Numbered from the stretch's first letter, positions 47,701 through 57,267 are shown. The stretch is DNA of 64,000 bases from Sinonovacula constricta (GCA_007844125.1 CM017560.1:259369-323368), one strand, 5' to 3'. Numbers and translations: made by a program. The notes: generated by a model not told the origin, from the sequence alone.

Positions 47701-50700
47701 ATTCACAGGATTTATTTTTTTATTTCATGAACAAAAGTATTTTCGCCATAATTGTTTGACTGCATAAAAAACAGAAAGGAGATATGAGGAAAAACGTTAC
47801 GTGCAGTACTGGCTTTTATACTGACCCGTGAAATATAGTGACGAAAAATGAAATGCACCATGAACCTTCTATGGACTTCTTTGAGAAGCTCCCTTGGCCA
47901 GGAAAAACTATCCAATTTAAGGAGAATCTGTATTGAAGTCCCTGCAGAGCTTTCAGAAAATACTCTAGAAGAGCTCTGTAACACTTTCAGGGACACAAAA
48001 GCAAGACAGATGAAGCTTTAATGCAGAAAAAAATGTTGAAATTTCCCAATTGGTTTGATTTGTTGATACATTTTTTCCCCTAAATTTGACTATTTACCGC
48101 GTCGAAAATCCCTAATTTGGGCTGGGGCCTTTTTCCCAAAACCCCCTGAAAAAGCCCTGCATAAATGAAGCAGAACTGTTGTTGCCTTCAGTATCATAGT
48201 ATGTTATCAAATATGACATATAACTACATAACTAAAAAAAGTCTGATACCAACCCAACCCTTAAAATGCTCAGATAAAATATGGAAGTATATATCCAAAC
48301 CATTTATGATTACTTTCATATGTATCAGTTAAAATTGGAATCTACAATGCTCCAACTTAGGATTAAATAAAATTATGATAAAATTCAGCATTTGTTTCTC
48401 CTGACACATCTCTAGTGCACATTTCCTATGTGAAATTACACAAATTTTACTGGTCACTTACTGTTTGATAGGGTAATTGGTTCCAGCTTGACATCGATTT
48501 CAAACATCTTCCAGTCAACATCATCTAGGTCTATCTCCAACTGTTCTGCACCTGGTGAGTCATAACAGGGCCATGTATGTTAATATGAGCAAAGACTTTT
48601 GTCTTATTTTAAAAAGTTATGCAAAAAAAATCTGACCAACTGGAAGTAAAGTTACTCTTATATATTTCTTAAATTCAGAACTGATCAGTGATTTATAAAA
48701 GCTGGGGGTTTTAACGAAGAACAAAAGATTTGCCAAATTCTTTTGAAAGTTTGTGATTCCCCTAGCTTAACAATCAATAGAACATACAGAAAATAGATAA
48801 AGCATGACACTATTTAAGCAAATATTAAAGATGAACTTACCTCTGGAATGCGGTTTCTCACAATCTGACAGTAGGGGCAGGACTGTCTTCCCAAAAAGGT
48901 CATCCAGGTGAGGGTTGCCCTGCTTGCGGCTGCTACTCTGTTCACTCCTCTCACTAGCAGGGGAGGCAATTCCACTGTCAACTGTCTCTGAATCTTGACG
49001 ATCCAAGTCACACTTTCCTGCAGGAGGATTTCTTGGCAGGTCTCCAAATAAAGGAACCTGTAGATCCTGACCTAATAGGAAGCGGTTTGAAATATCTGAC
49101 ATACTGCTGTCCATTTTAGACTGAGATCGGTCAAATGTCTGCAGATTGAGATCATTGGAGAATGACTTTGATGAAGAGGATGATAATGAGGATACTTTAC
49201 TTGTGTAAGTGTTATTTTCTGTTTGGCCATCTACAGGCATGTTGGTGGTGGTTAGATTGGTGCACTCAGACACAACTGCTGGTGATGATGAAACTGTAGG
49301 TGATATGGACTGGTTAGAGCCAGTATGGGGTGGTGGACAATCTTCACTACACTGCCCAGATGAATATAATGAAGACTCAGCTGGATTTCTAAGACAATGG
49401 TTTGTAACTTTCACATTGTCCACAACTTTATTATAATTCTCTAATTTTGCCATCTTCCTTTCACACCTGAGAGAGCTCTCTGAAGGGAGACTACTCAGAC
49501 TTGTGGAAGCAACTTTCCTCTTCCTTGCTGACTCAGTAGTGTCCCTTGATTCTCTGCTCCTTTCAGAATCCTTTTGATGTGTTTTGTGCTTTTTCTTTTT
49601 CTTTTTTTTGCTACTAGATTTTCTGTCTGATGTTCCATCTAAAAAAATAAACAACATAATTGTTAAGACTTAATATTTTTACCTCAAAAGGAAAGAGGGG
49701 AACATCTTTTTAACATTTTAAGCACATTTGGGACCTTATGAAATGCCAAATTTATTATTTGTTAGCACGAAAGATATATTTAATTCTTGATATTAATAAA
49801 CAACTGATTTTAGATGTTAAAAAATAAACATACAAAAGAGTGGACCTTGATGACATATAAATGTTCAAGTGCATTTATTCCGATACTGAAATACTTAACT
49901 GTCCATCTAAGAGATCATTTATACGAACTTTTAACATTCACTGTTGACATATAAGGGTTTAAAAGTAACATTAGTCAATAAATCAATAAAACTGAGAGTG
50001 AACATCTCTCACTGACTTTACTTAGTGGAGAGTTAATAAATATCAACATGTACATGTTTCAGTGTCTATGTAGAGAAGATGCAGATACGTACCTTTCACA
50101 GAGTTGTCTGATAATGGTTTCTAAAAGGCAAAGAAGAAAGCATAAAATTAAATCTGCTTAAATAAATTACAAACATTTAACATTTACAAACAGGAATTGT
50201 CAACCGAAGCCCAATCTTCTGTATAAAAAAATCAACAATACAAATGTGATATTTATCTTTAACAGTAGAAAATAGAATTCAATAGTCAGAAGTTTAAACA
50301 AGCTGAAGTGTGTTGTTTATATTAGGGCAGTAGGGAAAAGAATTGACGAGCATATAAGCAATATCTTGTCTATAATAATGCTTCCAGGTGTATCATGCTG
50401 TAGATAGGAGCGTGCAGTCAAATACAACTGCTACACTATCTTTTTACAGTAAGGCTAGGTCAAGTCAGTTTGATCTGCTTGGATGAAAGACATATGTAAC
50501 ATTAGCTTAACACTTGTATGTGAATTATTCAACTGTTAAATAGCTGTTCTTGTTAAGTAAGAGGAGATGGAACTGTGTTCGAGGATGAATTCAAGTTTGT
50601 TTGTTTTTTTGATTGCTGGGTAAGTTGTCCCATCAAGAATACTTCAGTTATATGAGGAAAGTGTCATCTTTGAAGCAGAATTATATAGTGCTGTCTTTAC

Positions 50701-53700
50701 ATGTATATCATGCCTTGGAAACCTGACATGATTCCACACCTAGCCACATTATCTTGACACAGATTCAACCAGTCATGACCCTCTAATCCTCTAGTTAAAT
50801 GCTAACTGGGTTAAGATTCTTTAAAAAAAAAAATGTGATAAGGAAAAATAAAAGGTACTAGTTTTTTATACCAAAAGTGTTGTTAAAAACTCTTGACCTT
50901 GGACAATAAGGCTGCTTGAAGTGCCGTATACCATATTTAGTAATTGTAATTTGTTTTGCAATGTTGATCGTCCGAGATCAAGGGCGGACTTTGTGGATGT
51001 TGATTACATTGCTATTTCAATCTACATTGCTGAAATCAGTTCTAAATTCCTTATTGCTGTTTAATCCTTGATTAATAATTGAATTTAAAAATTCATGCTA
51101 AGGGACAATGGGCGATCAAGCCAATTAGTTATCCAAAGACAACATTTGTTGTGTTAGCCTCGGTCAGGCATTAAATAGTGTTGTTTGAGTGTCTACTTGA
51201 GATACAGATGTTTTTATACAAATGTTTCCTGTCATTTTTTCAGACAGCGGGTCAATGACTATGAATCTTAAAAGTCACGTTTATAAGAGGAAAGCTGTAC
51301 ATGTAAAGTACTTTTACAAAACTGTCCTTGTTATTGTCTGGGACTGAACCCACCACCCTTGCATTTACAGTTGATGACATGACCTTGCGTGCCAAAATTA
51401 AAAGCCATACTAACAACCTTTTTTCTCGATTTTTTGTTGTTGTTACATTGCACTGACACACTCATGGTCTTATTAACAAAGTCGAGCTTATCATTGGTGG
51501 AGGAAGACCCCCAGCTGACAATTATAAATAAAATTATGAAGAACATATCAAAAAAAGTTTAAACTTATTGCTTGACAGATAATCAACACAAACTACCTCA
51601 TTGTCTCTTGTTATTGAAGCAGTTAATTGTTGGCTAGTCTCAATAGTTTACTGGCTTAAGTGGGAATTTTGATTGAAAGACTGGTATAAAGTAAACCAAA
51701 ACAAACAAGGTCTTCTATATTTTCAATATTTATAAGGGTGAGACATACCCTCTTCTGTAAATGATAGATACTTGGGTGGAGTCAGGTGTGCACTGTGCAT
51801 CAGCTGGAAGTGATATCTCCCTGAAACTTCTCACCCCGACAGCAACTGAAAGCCAGGCAGTGAGAGGCTGAAAAGCTACACATTTCAAGGTCAATAGTGA
51901 CATTCAATGCCCATTTTCCTTACCTGTTCAATGACACTGTTGCTTTCTCTATTGTCTTCGTCACACATGTTGGTTGGTGAATGGTGCAGCACAAATGAAC
52001 AAGACTGGTTGGATTCTGTATCAGCTACAGGCACCTTCCTTATAACTAGGCTGAAACTTGGCCTGGTCAACTCACTGTCATCTGACTCCTGATCACTTTT
52101 CTCTTTCCAATTTTCACACTGAGACTTGAACTCAGTATCTGTTTCTGAATCAGTCAAAATAACAGCTTTCTCTAAATCAAAATTCTTTGAATTTTTTGCT
52201 TGGTTTTTATTTGGTGAGCTTGTTCTACTAGTCTTTTCACTTGTCTGCTGACACTTGCTGGAGCTGTTTTTATTTGATGTAGAACTTGCAGAACTGCTGC
52301 TTCTGTCACGTTTTGTAGAACATTTTGATGATGAAGATTTTTTGGCTGAACAACCCTTCCTGCTGTTTTTACTTGCACTACGAGACCTAGAAGAATTTGA
52401 TGATAAGCGCTGCTCTGGTGATGATTCTCCTTGACTTCTGTCTTGCTTGGTGGCTTGTTCCACAGATCGTTTCTTCACACTGGAGTACATATCATTCTCA
52501 AAAACATTTACTCGTCCCGCCTCTAGCTCTTTCCAAAACGTGTTCTTGAATGTCGCAGGATAGGGGGATTCATAAGATGAATCGGAGCTATCTGCTGAAA
52601 TTCTACCTTCCATCTCCAACTGAAATAGTCATCAATTAAGAAAAATTAACAGTAATGATATAATTTATCAAAATTTGCATTGTGTAGTAAAGATGGCCTA
52701 TGAATATGCATAAGGAAGTGAATTTTAACAGTCTTCATTCTTTTTTTATAGTTTCAATTATACTACACATAAGGATATGTGGGTTTTGCGTGTGATACTG
52801 TTTGTGAACATTTGAGGTAGAATTAGAATTGTATCTGTGTTTATAACAACTTTTATCGGTACATAATAAGGCTATATAAGAAAATAATAAAATTATTTTA
52901 GTATCTTCATTGTACTATTTTGCAAAATCTTGTACCATTAGCAAGGATTTTTATAATTTATTTGTACTTAAGTAAAAGTCAGTCCAAAATTTTGTTAAAA
53001 TTAAAATCCCTTGTAATTTAAACCCAACACTGCACAAAAACAATGCCCATGAGAAGCAATTGAACTTATAGATAGTTAAGACACAAAATGACGATGCCAC
53101 ATTAACAACATATTCAGAAAAATTGGAAATGCAGAAAGCCTATATTTCAGTTAATTTACAAAAATTGATAGAAAGTCAAAGGTAATGATAAGTTAACCGT
53201 CAATATACAAGATACCAATATTTACATATCCAGTCATGTGTCTTACTTGATGTAAGCATACTCTGGGAGGAACTTTTACATTTTCTGTTTACTTTCAGTG
53301 ATATTTTTGCTTATATCAGCATTTTCCACACGAGAAATAGACAATTTCCTCGCCCCCCAACCCCCCCCCCCATTTTTATAAAAATAAAAATAAAAATTGC
53401 TTAATTTATTAGTCTCTTTAATTATTTGGCACTTTTTAAGCTGTCTTTTAATCTTCAAATATAGTTGGAGACCTTAAACCTGAGAGATGGTGAAGTACTC
53501 CCAATTACCCGTTTCAGTTTCCTTTGCTCAGCCCGCTTGCGGTTGATCTCAGCAAGTTTTTCATTGTACTCCTCAATGAGATCTTGGCATGATGATAGAT
53601 TCTCTACTGGCTCCCAGGTATCATCTTCTTGTCCATAGCCTTTCCATCGTACTTTGTACATTATTTGGCCCTGTGATAGCATAAGGAATCAAGTGGTCAA

Positions 53701-55562
53701 TTCTCTATGTTCATCACAACTTTCCAGCAAGTGGCCCTACATATATGATCATTTGATGTATCTTATCGACATGGGTGCCGGTCACTTCAGTAAATTACCA
53801 CTTCGGTAAATTCATCTTATATAAGGATTACTCCTGTCGTTTCGGTAAATAGGTAAACATACCTGATTGAGATGGAGAATTGGACATGTCTAGGTGTGAA
53901 AAGATTTTCACACATCAGCCCGAGACCGGACAACTTAATCATTTATTAATTTATTTATTGTCTCTTTGTTTTAGCTAGCAGAGACGCGTGTCAACTAGAA
54001 AATACTAACATCCGAGGCCCATCACAATTTCTTTGCTCCAAAAACTCAGGACGTAAATAAAATAAATATGAATATTTATGTATGTATTATGATCAAACCT
54101 GTCTGTAATGCTTAAAATTAGGTGGTGTATATTTAGATGCTTAAAGTTATATTTTGTTACATTATTTTATTTAAGTTTTCTAGTTGACGCGCATCTCTGC
54201 TAGCTGAAACAAAGAGACAATAAATAATGAGTAAATGATTCAACACATGGACATAGGGCCAATTCTCCGTCTCAATCAGGTATTATACTATAAGTTTACC
54301 TATTTACCGAAATAACCGGATTCATCCTTACATAAGATGAATTTACCGAAGTGGTCATTTACCGAAGTGACCGGTAACCATTGACATTTCTAAAAATATG
54401 CAGGATTATTTGCAGTGTTCCGAAATAAAAATCAGATCAAAGTCTACCTTTCTTAAGTTAGCTTTACCAGTAAATCATAAAAATGAAACACATTTTATTA
54501 GAAACTATATGTTACCATGAATGAACATATAATTTGTTGAGAAAGTCATATCTATCTATGAAATGTAACATAGTTATATTTGTTGTATGAGTACCAACTT
54601 TACTGTTCATAATGTCAAACGTTCCAAAAATGGAACTCTAAATTTTAACCCACCATATGAATTTCCCGAACTCTTTGCCAGATCTCAACAGGGATATCAA
54701 CAAACCAAATTCTTATTTCACAAATATTTTTTTTTTCTATTTCTGTACTGAAAAAAGGCCTGGTCCCAAGCCCAAGGCTTTTTATTGTGTCATAACTAGC
54801 CGAAGCAACTTGTGATTTAAAATGAAAAGAAAAAAGAAAGATGAGCAAATATGCATGTTGTTAAAAAGGTGACAAAAAATCTCGAAACTATAAATTTCAA
54901 TGTTAAATGTGTGTTTGTAAAAACATTCATGCACTACGGTCGGTGGCTCCAAGTCTAAAACAGCAGGATCATAAGGCTCTTATTTACTTTTATTTTTAAT
55001 ACTCTCATTTCCTTTTATTTGAGTTTGTAGATTGCTTTTAAAAATCATAAAAAGTTTTTCCAACCTAACAAAAAAACTAGAAAGCCTTTGAGTATAAAAT
55101 ATGTTTAACAAGAAAATAGAACGGACTCATTTTTTTCAGGTAAGACTCAACAAATTGCTCATTATTTATGGAAAATGTAAATAACGAACATGAAATGCAT
55201 GCGAATGCATGTATTTCTGTTATGCATGCATTATATTCCCTGTGTATAAAGGAATCAGTTTATCGAATGTTTTAATAAGTTTTGCAGATTTACATCAAGC
55301 AAAACGTGTCCAAACGGCGCGGACGAAATACCACCCAAATTTAAAGACCGATGACCTCAATACCCTGTCGATCTGACAGGCGCGGGGCTGTTATCAATTA
55401 CGTTGCAATTTTGAATAAAATAAAACTTACTTTGAACTTGGACTTGCCGATAATGGTCTCAACTTCAAACAATGGCTCGTTTTCTTCACTTTCCAATTGT
55501 TCACTCTCCATAATAAGGTCTTTTGATTCGGCTGGCTGCGATTTCCTTTCCACGGCAGCCAT
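38714..55562 (-). CDS. MPHOSPH8: MPP8-like chromodomain and ankyrin protein (14 exons, 931 aa)
   Basis: Reader subunit of the HUSH chromatin-silencing complex: in vertebrates MPP8 binds H3K9me3, pairs with TASOR and periphilin, and helps SETDB1 and MORC2 silence transposons in the nucleus. Exons, 5' to 3': 55562-55431, 53670-53509, 52619-51924, 50120-50093, 49638-48841, 48551-48462, 44375-44244, 43776-43679, 43109-43023, 42623-42469, 41965-41814, 41077-40950, 40219-40130, 38761-38714. All junctions are GT-AG with matching phases and the sum is exactly 932 codons. Domains: chromodomain about residues 32-85, with cage residues F32, W53 and Y56 spaced as in human MPP8 (F59, W80, Y83); Ser/Lys-rich linker to about 600; ankyrin repeats about 636-790; C-terminal domain about 793-931. 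Human MPP8 is about 860 aa. The first ATG has G at -3 and G at +4. Exon joins are by eye, without transcript support; alternative exons are possible. Confidence 0.93.
39453..40088. mobile_element. 636-bp hAT-like element in MPHOSPH8 intron 13
   Basis: 14-bp perfect terminal repeats CAGGGCTCCCGCTG / CAGCGGGAGCCCTG, flanked by GATGT at 39448-39452 and 40089-40093. CAGGG...CCCTG ends fit the hAT superfamily; the duplication is 5 bp rather than the usual 8. Non-coding interior with GGCGCA and GGCTCAT words near both ends. Confidence 0.88.
40130..40219 (-). CDS. MPHOSPH8: MPHOSPH8 exon 13 (C-terminal domain)
   Basis: Thirty codons, phase 0: FVLAFSPLMDGRNVLTI then NTVKAPDVK, parallel to human FVYSFSPV and the strand after it. 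The donor AAG|GTTTGT is weak. A 636-bp hAT-like element begins 41 bp inside the intron, so splicing here may be affected. Confidence 0.9.
40950..41077 (-). CDS. MPHOSPH8: MPHOSPH8 exon 12 (C-terminal domain)
   Basis: Encodes GVGYLLFIGHALFTSEEIKV then RLYGACAVEQAELNGFKL. This is the most specific match to vertebrate MPP8 in the window (human: GSGILLFIFHANFLGKEVIA then RLCGPCSVQAVVLN). Acceptor TTGCAG|GTG, donor AAG|GTAGGT. Confidence 0.94.
41814..41965 (-). CDS. MPHOSPH8: MPHOSPH8 exon 11 (start of C-terminal domain)
   Basis: Encodes SPQVYNLCEEQKFQMVFKH followed by LQPPNS, matching the human MPP8 region between the ankyrin repeats and the C-terminal fold. Acceptor TTTCAG|AGTG, donor TCAG|GTAACT. 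Confidence 0.9.
42180..42320. repeat. dispersed repeat, copy 1 (intron 10)
   Basis: Diverged match, same orientation, to 50600-50790: both contain a stretch like CCTGGCATGATACCACAC, then ACATTATCCTGACAC and CAACCAGT. Family unknown. Confidence 0.55.
42469..42623 (-). CDS. MPHOSPH8: MPHOSPH8 exon 10 (ankyrin repeats 3/4)
   Basis: Codons 742-792: AAKRGHSQIVWLLLECGANFN then GYTALSFVKLL, continuing the ankyrin stack into the helix linking to the C-terminal domain. Acceptor CTTCAG|GCTGC, donor CAGAG|GTAAGC, exit phase 2. Confidence 0.92.
43023..43109 (-). CDS. MPHOSPH8: MPHOSPH8 exon 9 (ankyrin repeat 2/3)
   Basis: 29 codons, phase 0 at both ends: VSTVNLLLELGAKVNLHC then GESALMK, like the human LLEAGA..NGETALMK repeat. 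Loss of this 87-nt exon would keep frame, so it could be skipped in some transcripts. Confidence 0.92.
43679..43776 (-). CDS. MPHOSPH8: MPHOSPH8 exon 8 (ankyrin repeat 2)
   Basis: Codons 680-712: DIADLLINQGAKIDAQ then GYTPLMIACEH, a canonical TPLMIA ankyrin helix. Acceptor TTTCAG|TGTATG, donor CAT|GTAAGT. Confidence 0.93.
44244..44375 (-). CDS. MPHOSPH8: MPHOSPH8 exon 7 (ankyrin repeat 1)
   Basis: Codons 636-679: FASAVVRGDLELVKRALLG then SGKTLLMHAVNK, matching the first MPP8 ankyrin repeat. Phase 1 to phase 1. A 1.49-kb transposon lies about 300 bp upstream in the preceding intron. Confidence 0.92.
44676..46165. mobile_element. 1490-bp element with Transib/RAG-like ends in MPHOSPH8 intron 6
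   Basis: Perfect 32-bp terminal inverted repeats starting CACTGTGTGGGAATGGACAC and ending GATATAGCTC, flanked by a 5-bp duplication TTAAT at 44671-44675 and 46166-46170. CACTGTG fits the Transib terminal consensus CACWRTG, and 5-bp duplications are typical of Transib and RAG-like transposons. No transposase is encoded. A second set of mirrored GTACYGGGGATAGC words lies about 410-480 bp inside each end. Confidence 0.82.
47342..48159. mobile_element. 818-bp hAT-like element in MPHOSPH8 intron 6
   Basis: 14-bp perfect terminal repeats CAGGGCTTTTTCAG / CTGAAAAAGCCCTG, flanked by CATAA at 47337-47341 and 48160-48164. A minus-strand open frame at 47712-47996 shows no recognisable domain. Same end type and duplication length as the 39453 element. 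Confidence 0.88.
48462..48551 (-). CDS. MPHOSPH8: MPHOSPH8 exon 6 (pre-ankyrin segment)
   Basis: Codons 606-635. It encodes LEIDLDDVDWKMFEIDVKL, which aligns in position with the human MPP8 segment that precedes the ankyrin repeats (a DLQLEW..LEDF motif). Acceptor CACCAG|GTGC, donor ACA|GTAAGT, phase 1 on both sides. Confidence 0.85.
48841..49638 (-). CDS. MPHOSPH8: MPHOSPH8 exon 5 (Lys/Ser-rich linker)
   Basis: Codons 340-605 plus one base. It opens with a heptalysine block (K350-K356) followed by HKTHQK, a likely nuclear localisation signal, then Ser/Thr-rich disordered sequence, ending near DDLFGKTVLPLLSDCEKPHS. Acceptor TTTTTTTAG|ATGG, donor AGAG|GTAAGT. Confidence 0.87.
50093..50120 (-). 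CDS. MPHOSPH8: MPHOSPH8 exon 4 (28-nt microexon)
   Basis: Encodes KPLSDNSVK plus the first base of an Asp codon completed by exon 5. Acceptor CTTTTAG|AAACC, donor GAAAG|GTACGT. Without it, phase 0 from exon 3 would not fit phase 1 at exon 5, so the frame itself requires an insert of 3n+1 nt here. The choice of this exact microexon rests on its good splice signals. Confidence 0.72.
50600..50790. repeat. dispersed repeat, copy 2 (intron 3)
   Basis: Partner of the 42180 copy: CCTGACATGATTCCACAC, ACATTATCTTGACAC and TCAACCAGT, preceded in both by a GCCCACCAA- or GTCCCATCAA-type stretch and TTCAGTTAT. Confidence 0.55.
51327..51400 (-). repeat. possible tRNA-derived SINE head in intron 3
   Basis: On the minus strand an A-box-like TGGCACGCAAGG near 51392, then a B-box-like GGTTCAGTCCC near 51342-51352. 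No duplication was found around it. Confidence 0.4.
51924..52619 (-). CDS. MPHOSPH8: MPHOSPH8 exon 3 (Ser-rich linker)
   Basis: Codons 99-330, phase 0. The polypyrimidine acceptor ends TTTCAG; the donor is CAG|GTAAGG. It begins LEMEGRISADSSDSSYES and contains FWKELEAGRVNVFENDMY, a possible docking segment, followed by long Ser/Lys/Arg-rich low-complexity sequence. It is large and uninterrupted, as expected for the disordered MPP8 middle region. Confidence 0.88.
53509..53670 (-). CDS. MPHOSPH8: MPHOSPH8 exon 2 (chromodomain core)
   Basis: Codons 45-98, phase 0 at both ends (CAG|GGC acceptor, CGG|GTAATT donor). It encodes YKVRWKGY with cage residues W53 and Y56, DDTWEP, and the C-terminal helix ending in a basic stretch RKRAEQRKLKR. 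A cryptic donor CAG|GTTTAA lies about 30 bp downstream but would break the frame into exon 3. Confidence 0.94.
53773..54382. mobile_element. 610-bp foldback element in MPHOSPH8 intron 1
   Basis: Almost the whole element is an inverted repeat. Outer arms carry CGGTCACTTC(A/G)GTAAAT, TTCATCTTAT and CCTGATTGAGA(T/C)GGAGAATTGG; inner arms carry TTTCTAGTTGACGCGCATCTCT-type sequence (one copy near 53980, its complement near 54180). The word TTCGGTAAAT recurs three times per arm. A candidate duplication GACAT lies at 53768-53772 and 54383-54387. It ends about 100 bp from the exon 2 acceptor. Confidence 0.85.
55431..55562 (-). CDS. MPHOSPH8: MPHOSPH8 exon 1 (start, chromodomain N-part)
   Basis: Codons 1-44. 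The start context on the minus strand is GCCGACATGG. The acidic N-terminus (residues 19-29 are rich in Glu and Ser) leads into FEVETIIG, the first chromodomain strand with cage residue F32. The donor is AAA|GTAAGT, phase 0. An upstream in-frame ATG at 55628 would add 22 residues; the 55562 start is preferred because its context is better and the vertebrate proteins also begin with a short acidic leader. Confidence 0.9.
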
Positions 55563-55700
55563 GTCGGCAAGTGGGAGTGCTTGAAAGTAGGTCACGAGAG
55601 CACGAGAGTGGACGAGATTACGAAACATTGTGGGGGCGGTCGCTTTGATGCATGGTCATTTGAAAACAACGATTTAGCCATTTGTTTAGTTAATGAAAAA
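55563..55700 (-). promoter_or_regulatory. candidate MPHOSPH8 promoter / 5'UTR
   Basis: Region directly upstream of the start codon. It contains a GC-box-like GGGGGCGGT at 55632-55640 (Sp1-type) in otherwise AT-rich DNA and no TATA box at the expected distance. The assignment rests on position. Confidence 0.35.
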
Positions 55701-56281
55701 TATTTTTGTTCATATTATTAAAATATAAGATCAGATTTGCAAATATTTGGTGCATTTATTGATCAGGCTTGCAGATAACAAAATTACAAACCTGGCACCC
55801 CTGTAAGAATATAGTATCTTCCTCGACTGCGGTATTATCATAAGAATGTAAATATGCCAACAGTACTAAATATAGACACGCACATGTTCATACAGCTGTC
55901 AAACGTCGCTTTTCGCAGTTTGACACCAACTGAACACACACATATTTGATAGAGGCGTTGAGAAACATATATTTTTCATTGGTTAGGAAAAACTTAGGGT
56001 GCTTTTTCGTATTTATTTGAAATCTGAGGGGTGCGCCATGAAAACCGCAGTTAAGGTCAACGCGTGCAGATGTGTACACAATGATAAAAGAGGAAAATGA
56101 ACCGACTTTGTGCGGTTTTCTTTTCAGAATGTACTCCCGAGTCTTTAGTTGTGTTTTTACGAGCGTATGTGTTATGAGACAGAATATAGAGGCCGAAGAC
56201 GAAATTACGAGTGTTTGATCTTTCTGACGAATGCTTTCTTATATTATTTATAGGTGTAATATTTGAATTACAATCAAAACA
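55701..56281. other. intergenic DNA upstream of MPHOSPH8
   Basis: No recognisable feature apart from AT-rich DNA. Confidence 0.4.
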
Positions 56282-56446
56282 GTACCCAAACTAAAACGTA
56301 CCCATACATTTCTGGTCAAAACTCACCCAAATAGAAGTCGAAACGTACCCGTGTAAAATTGTATATTTTACAAATGATTGTTACAATATTACGTTCTGTG
56401 TTTTTATACTTTGTCATTGTGTACTTTTGTTTAATTAAATATATTG

Positions 56447-56712
56447 CAGGGGCGGATCCAGAGGGGGGCCCGAAGGGGCCGCCCCCCCCCCTATTTTTCG
56501 ACGACCAACAAAAAAGTGTTAATTTATAAGGAAATTATGCCCCACAGATGCTTGGAAATCGCATCTCAGCGCATCTAGAATTCAAAATTTTCTGGGGGAG
56601 CCCCCTCCAGACCCCCGCCGCGGCTTTCGCGCCTGTGGCGCGATCAGCTCCGGCCTGCGGCCGAATGTTACTCCCTCGGCCCCCCTATTCTGAAATCCTG
56701 GATCCGCCCCTG
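56447..56712. mobile_element. 266-bp hAT-like MITE, nested
   Basis: Inverted ends CAGGGGCGGATCCAG / CTGGATCCGCCCCTG, flanked by TATTG at 56442-56446 and 56713-56717. GC-rich interior with GGGGCCGCCCCCCCCC near the left end. Third element in the window with CAGGG-type ends and a 5-bp duplication. Confidence 0.9.
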
Positions 56713-56754
56713 TATTGATATTTAACACAAACTAAACAGGTATTGTTAGTGCGA

Positions 56755-56813
56755 TGTGTGTGTATGTGTGTGTGTGTGTGTGTGCGCGCGCGCGCGCGTG
56801 GGCGTGTGTGTGT
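56755..56813. repeat. (TG)n(CG)n(TG)n microsatellite
   Basis: Alternating purine-pyrimidine tract with a central run of about eight CG steps between TG runs. Confidence 0.97.
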
Positions 56814-57267
56814 AATAAACGTCATAAGACTATTTGGCAAAAGGGTGTGAAAATAAAAAAAGGTGTGAAAACGTGTTGGTCCAAAAATTTAAGAATACGT
56901 AAATTTTAGTATTGTTCAAACTGCTATAGGCATTGATGCTTATTGCTGGGATTAATGAATATGAGAAGAGAATGTAGCTATGATGAGTTTTACTGCCTAT
57001 TTTCTTGCTCTGTCATACATTAAAGACTACTTCCGAAAAAAAAAAACACGACAAAATCAACTGATTTTTTTTTTTATTTTCCAAGTAACCTATTTTAGAC
57101 GTATTAAACTGTTAAAAAAGCAACGCAATATAATGCATCAAGATCGATAAATAACATAGTCATTTATTCTTACATTAATTATATTTAACATTTTACTTGT
57201 GTGCGTTATGACTTATTTTGGGGTACGTTTTGACCCGAAATGTATTGGTACGTTTAAATTTGGGCAC

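Larger units (their letters stand above)
56282..57267. mobile_element. element with imperfect inverted ends and AAACGTACC motifs
   Basis: Left arm 56282-56329 (GTACCCAAACTAAAACGTAC, CCATACATTTCTGGTCAAAA) and right arm 57219-57267, whose complement reads GTGCCCAAATTTAAACGTAC, CAATACATTTCGGGTCAAAA. Extra AAACGTACCC words lie inside. A hAT-like MITE is nested at 56447-56712. Confidence 0.65.

Noticed and set aside
48814..49047. Second minus-strand frame inside exon 5
   Set aside because: Shadow of the true reading frame; the exon 5 frame is fixed by splice phases and the polylysine block.
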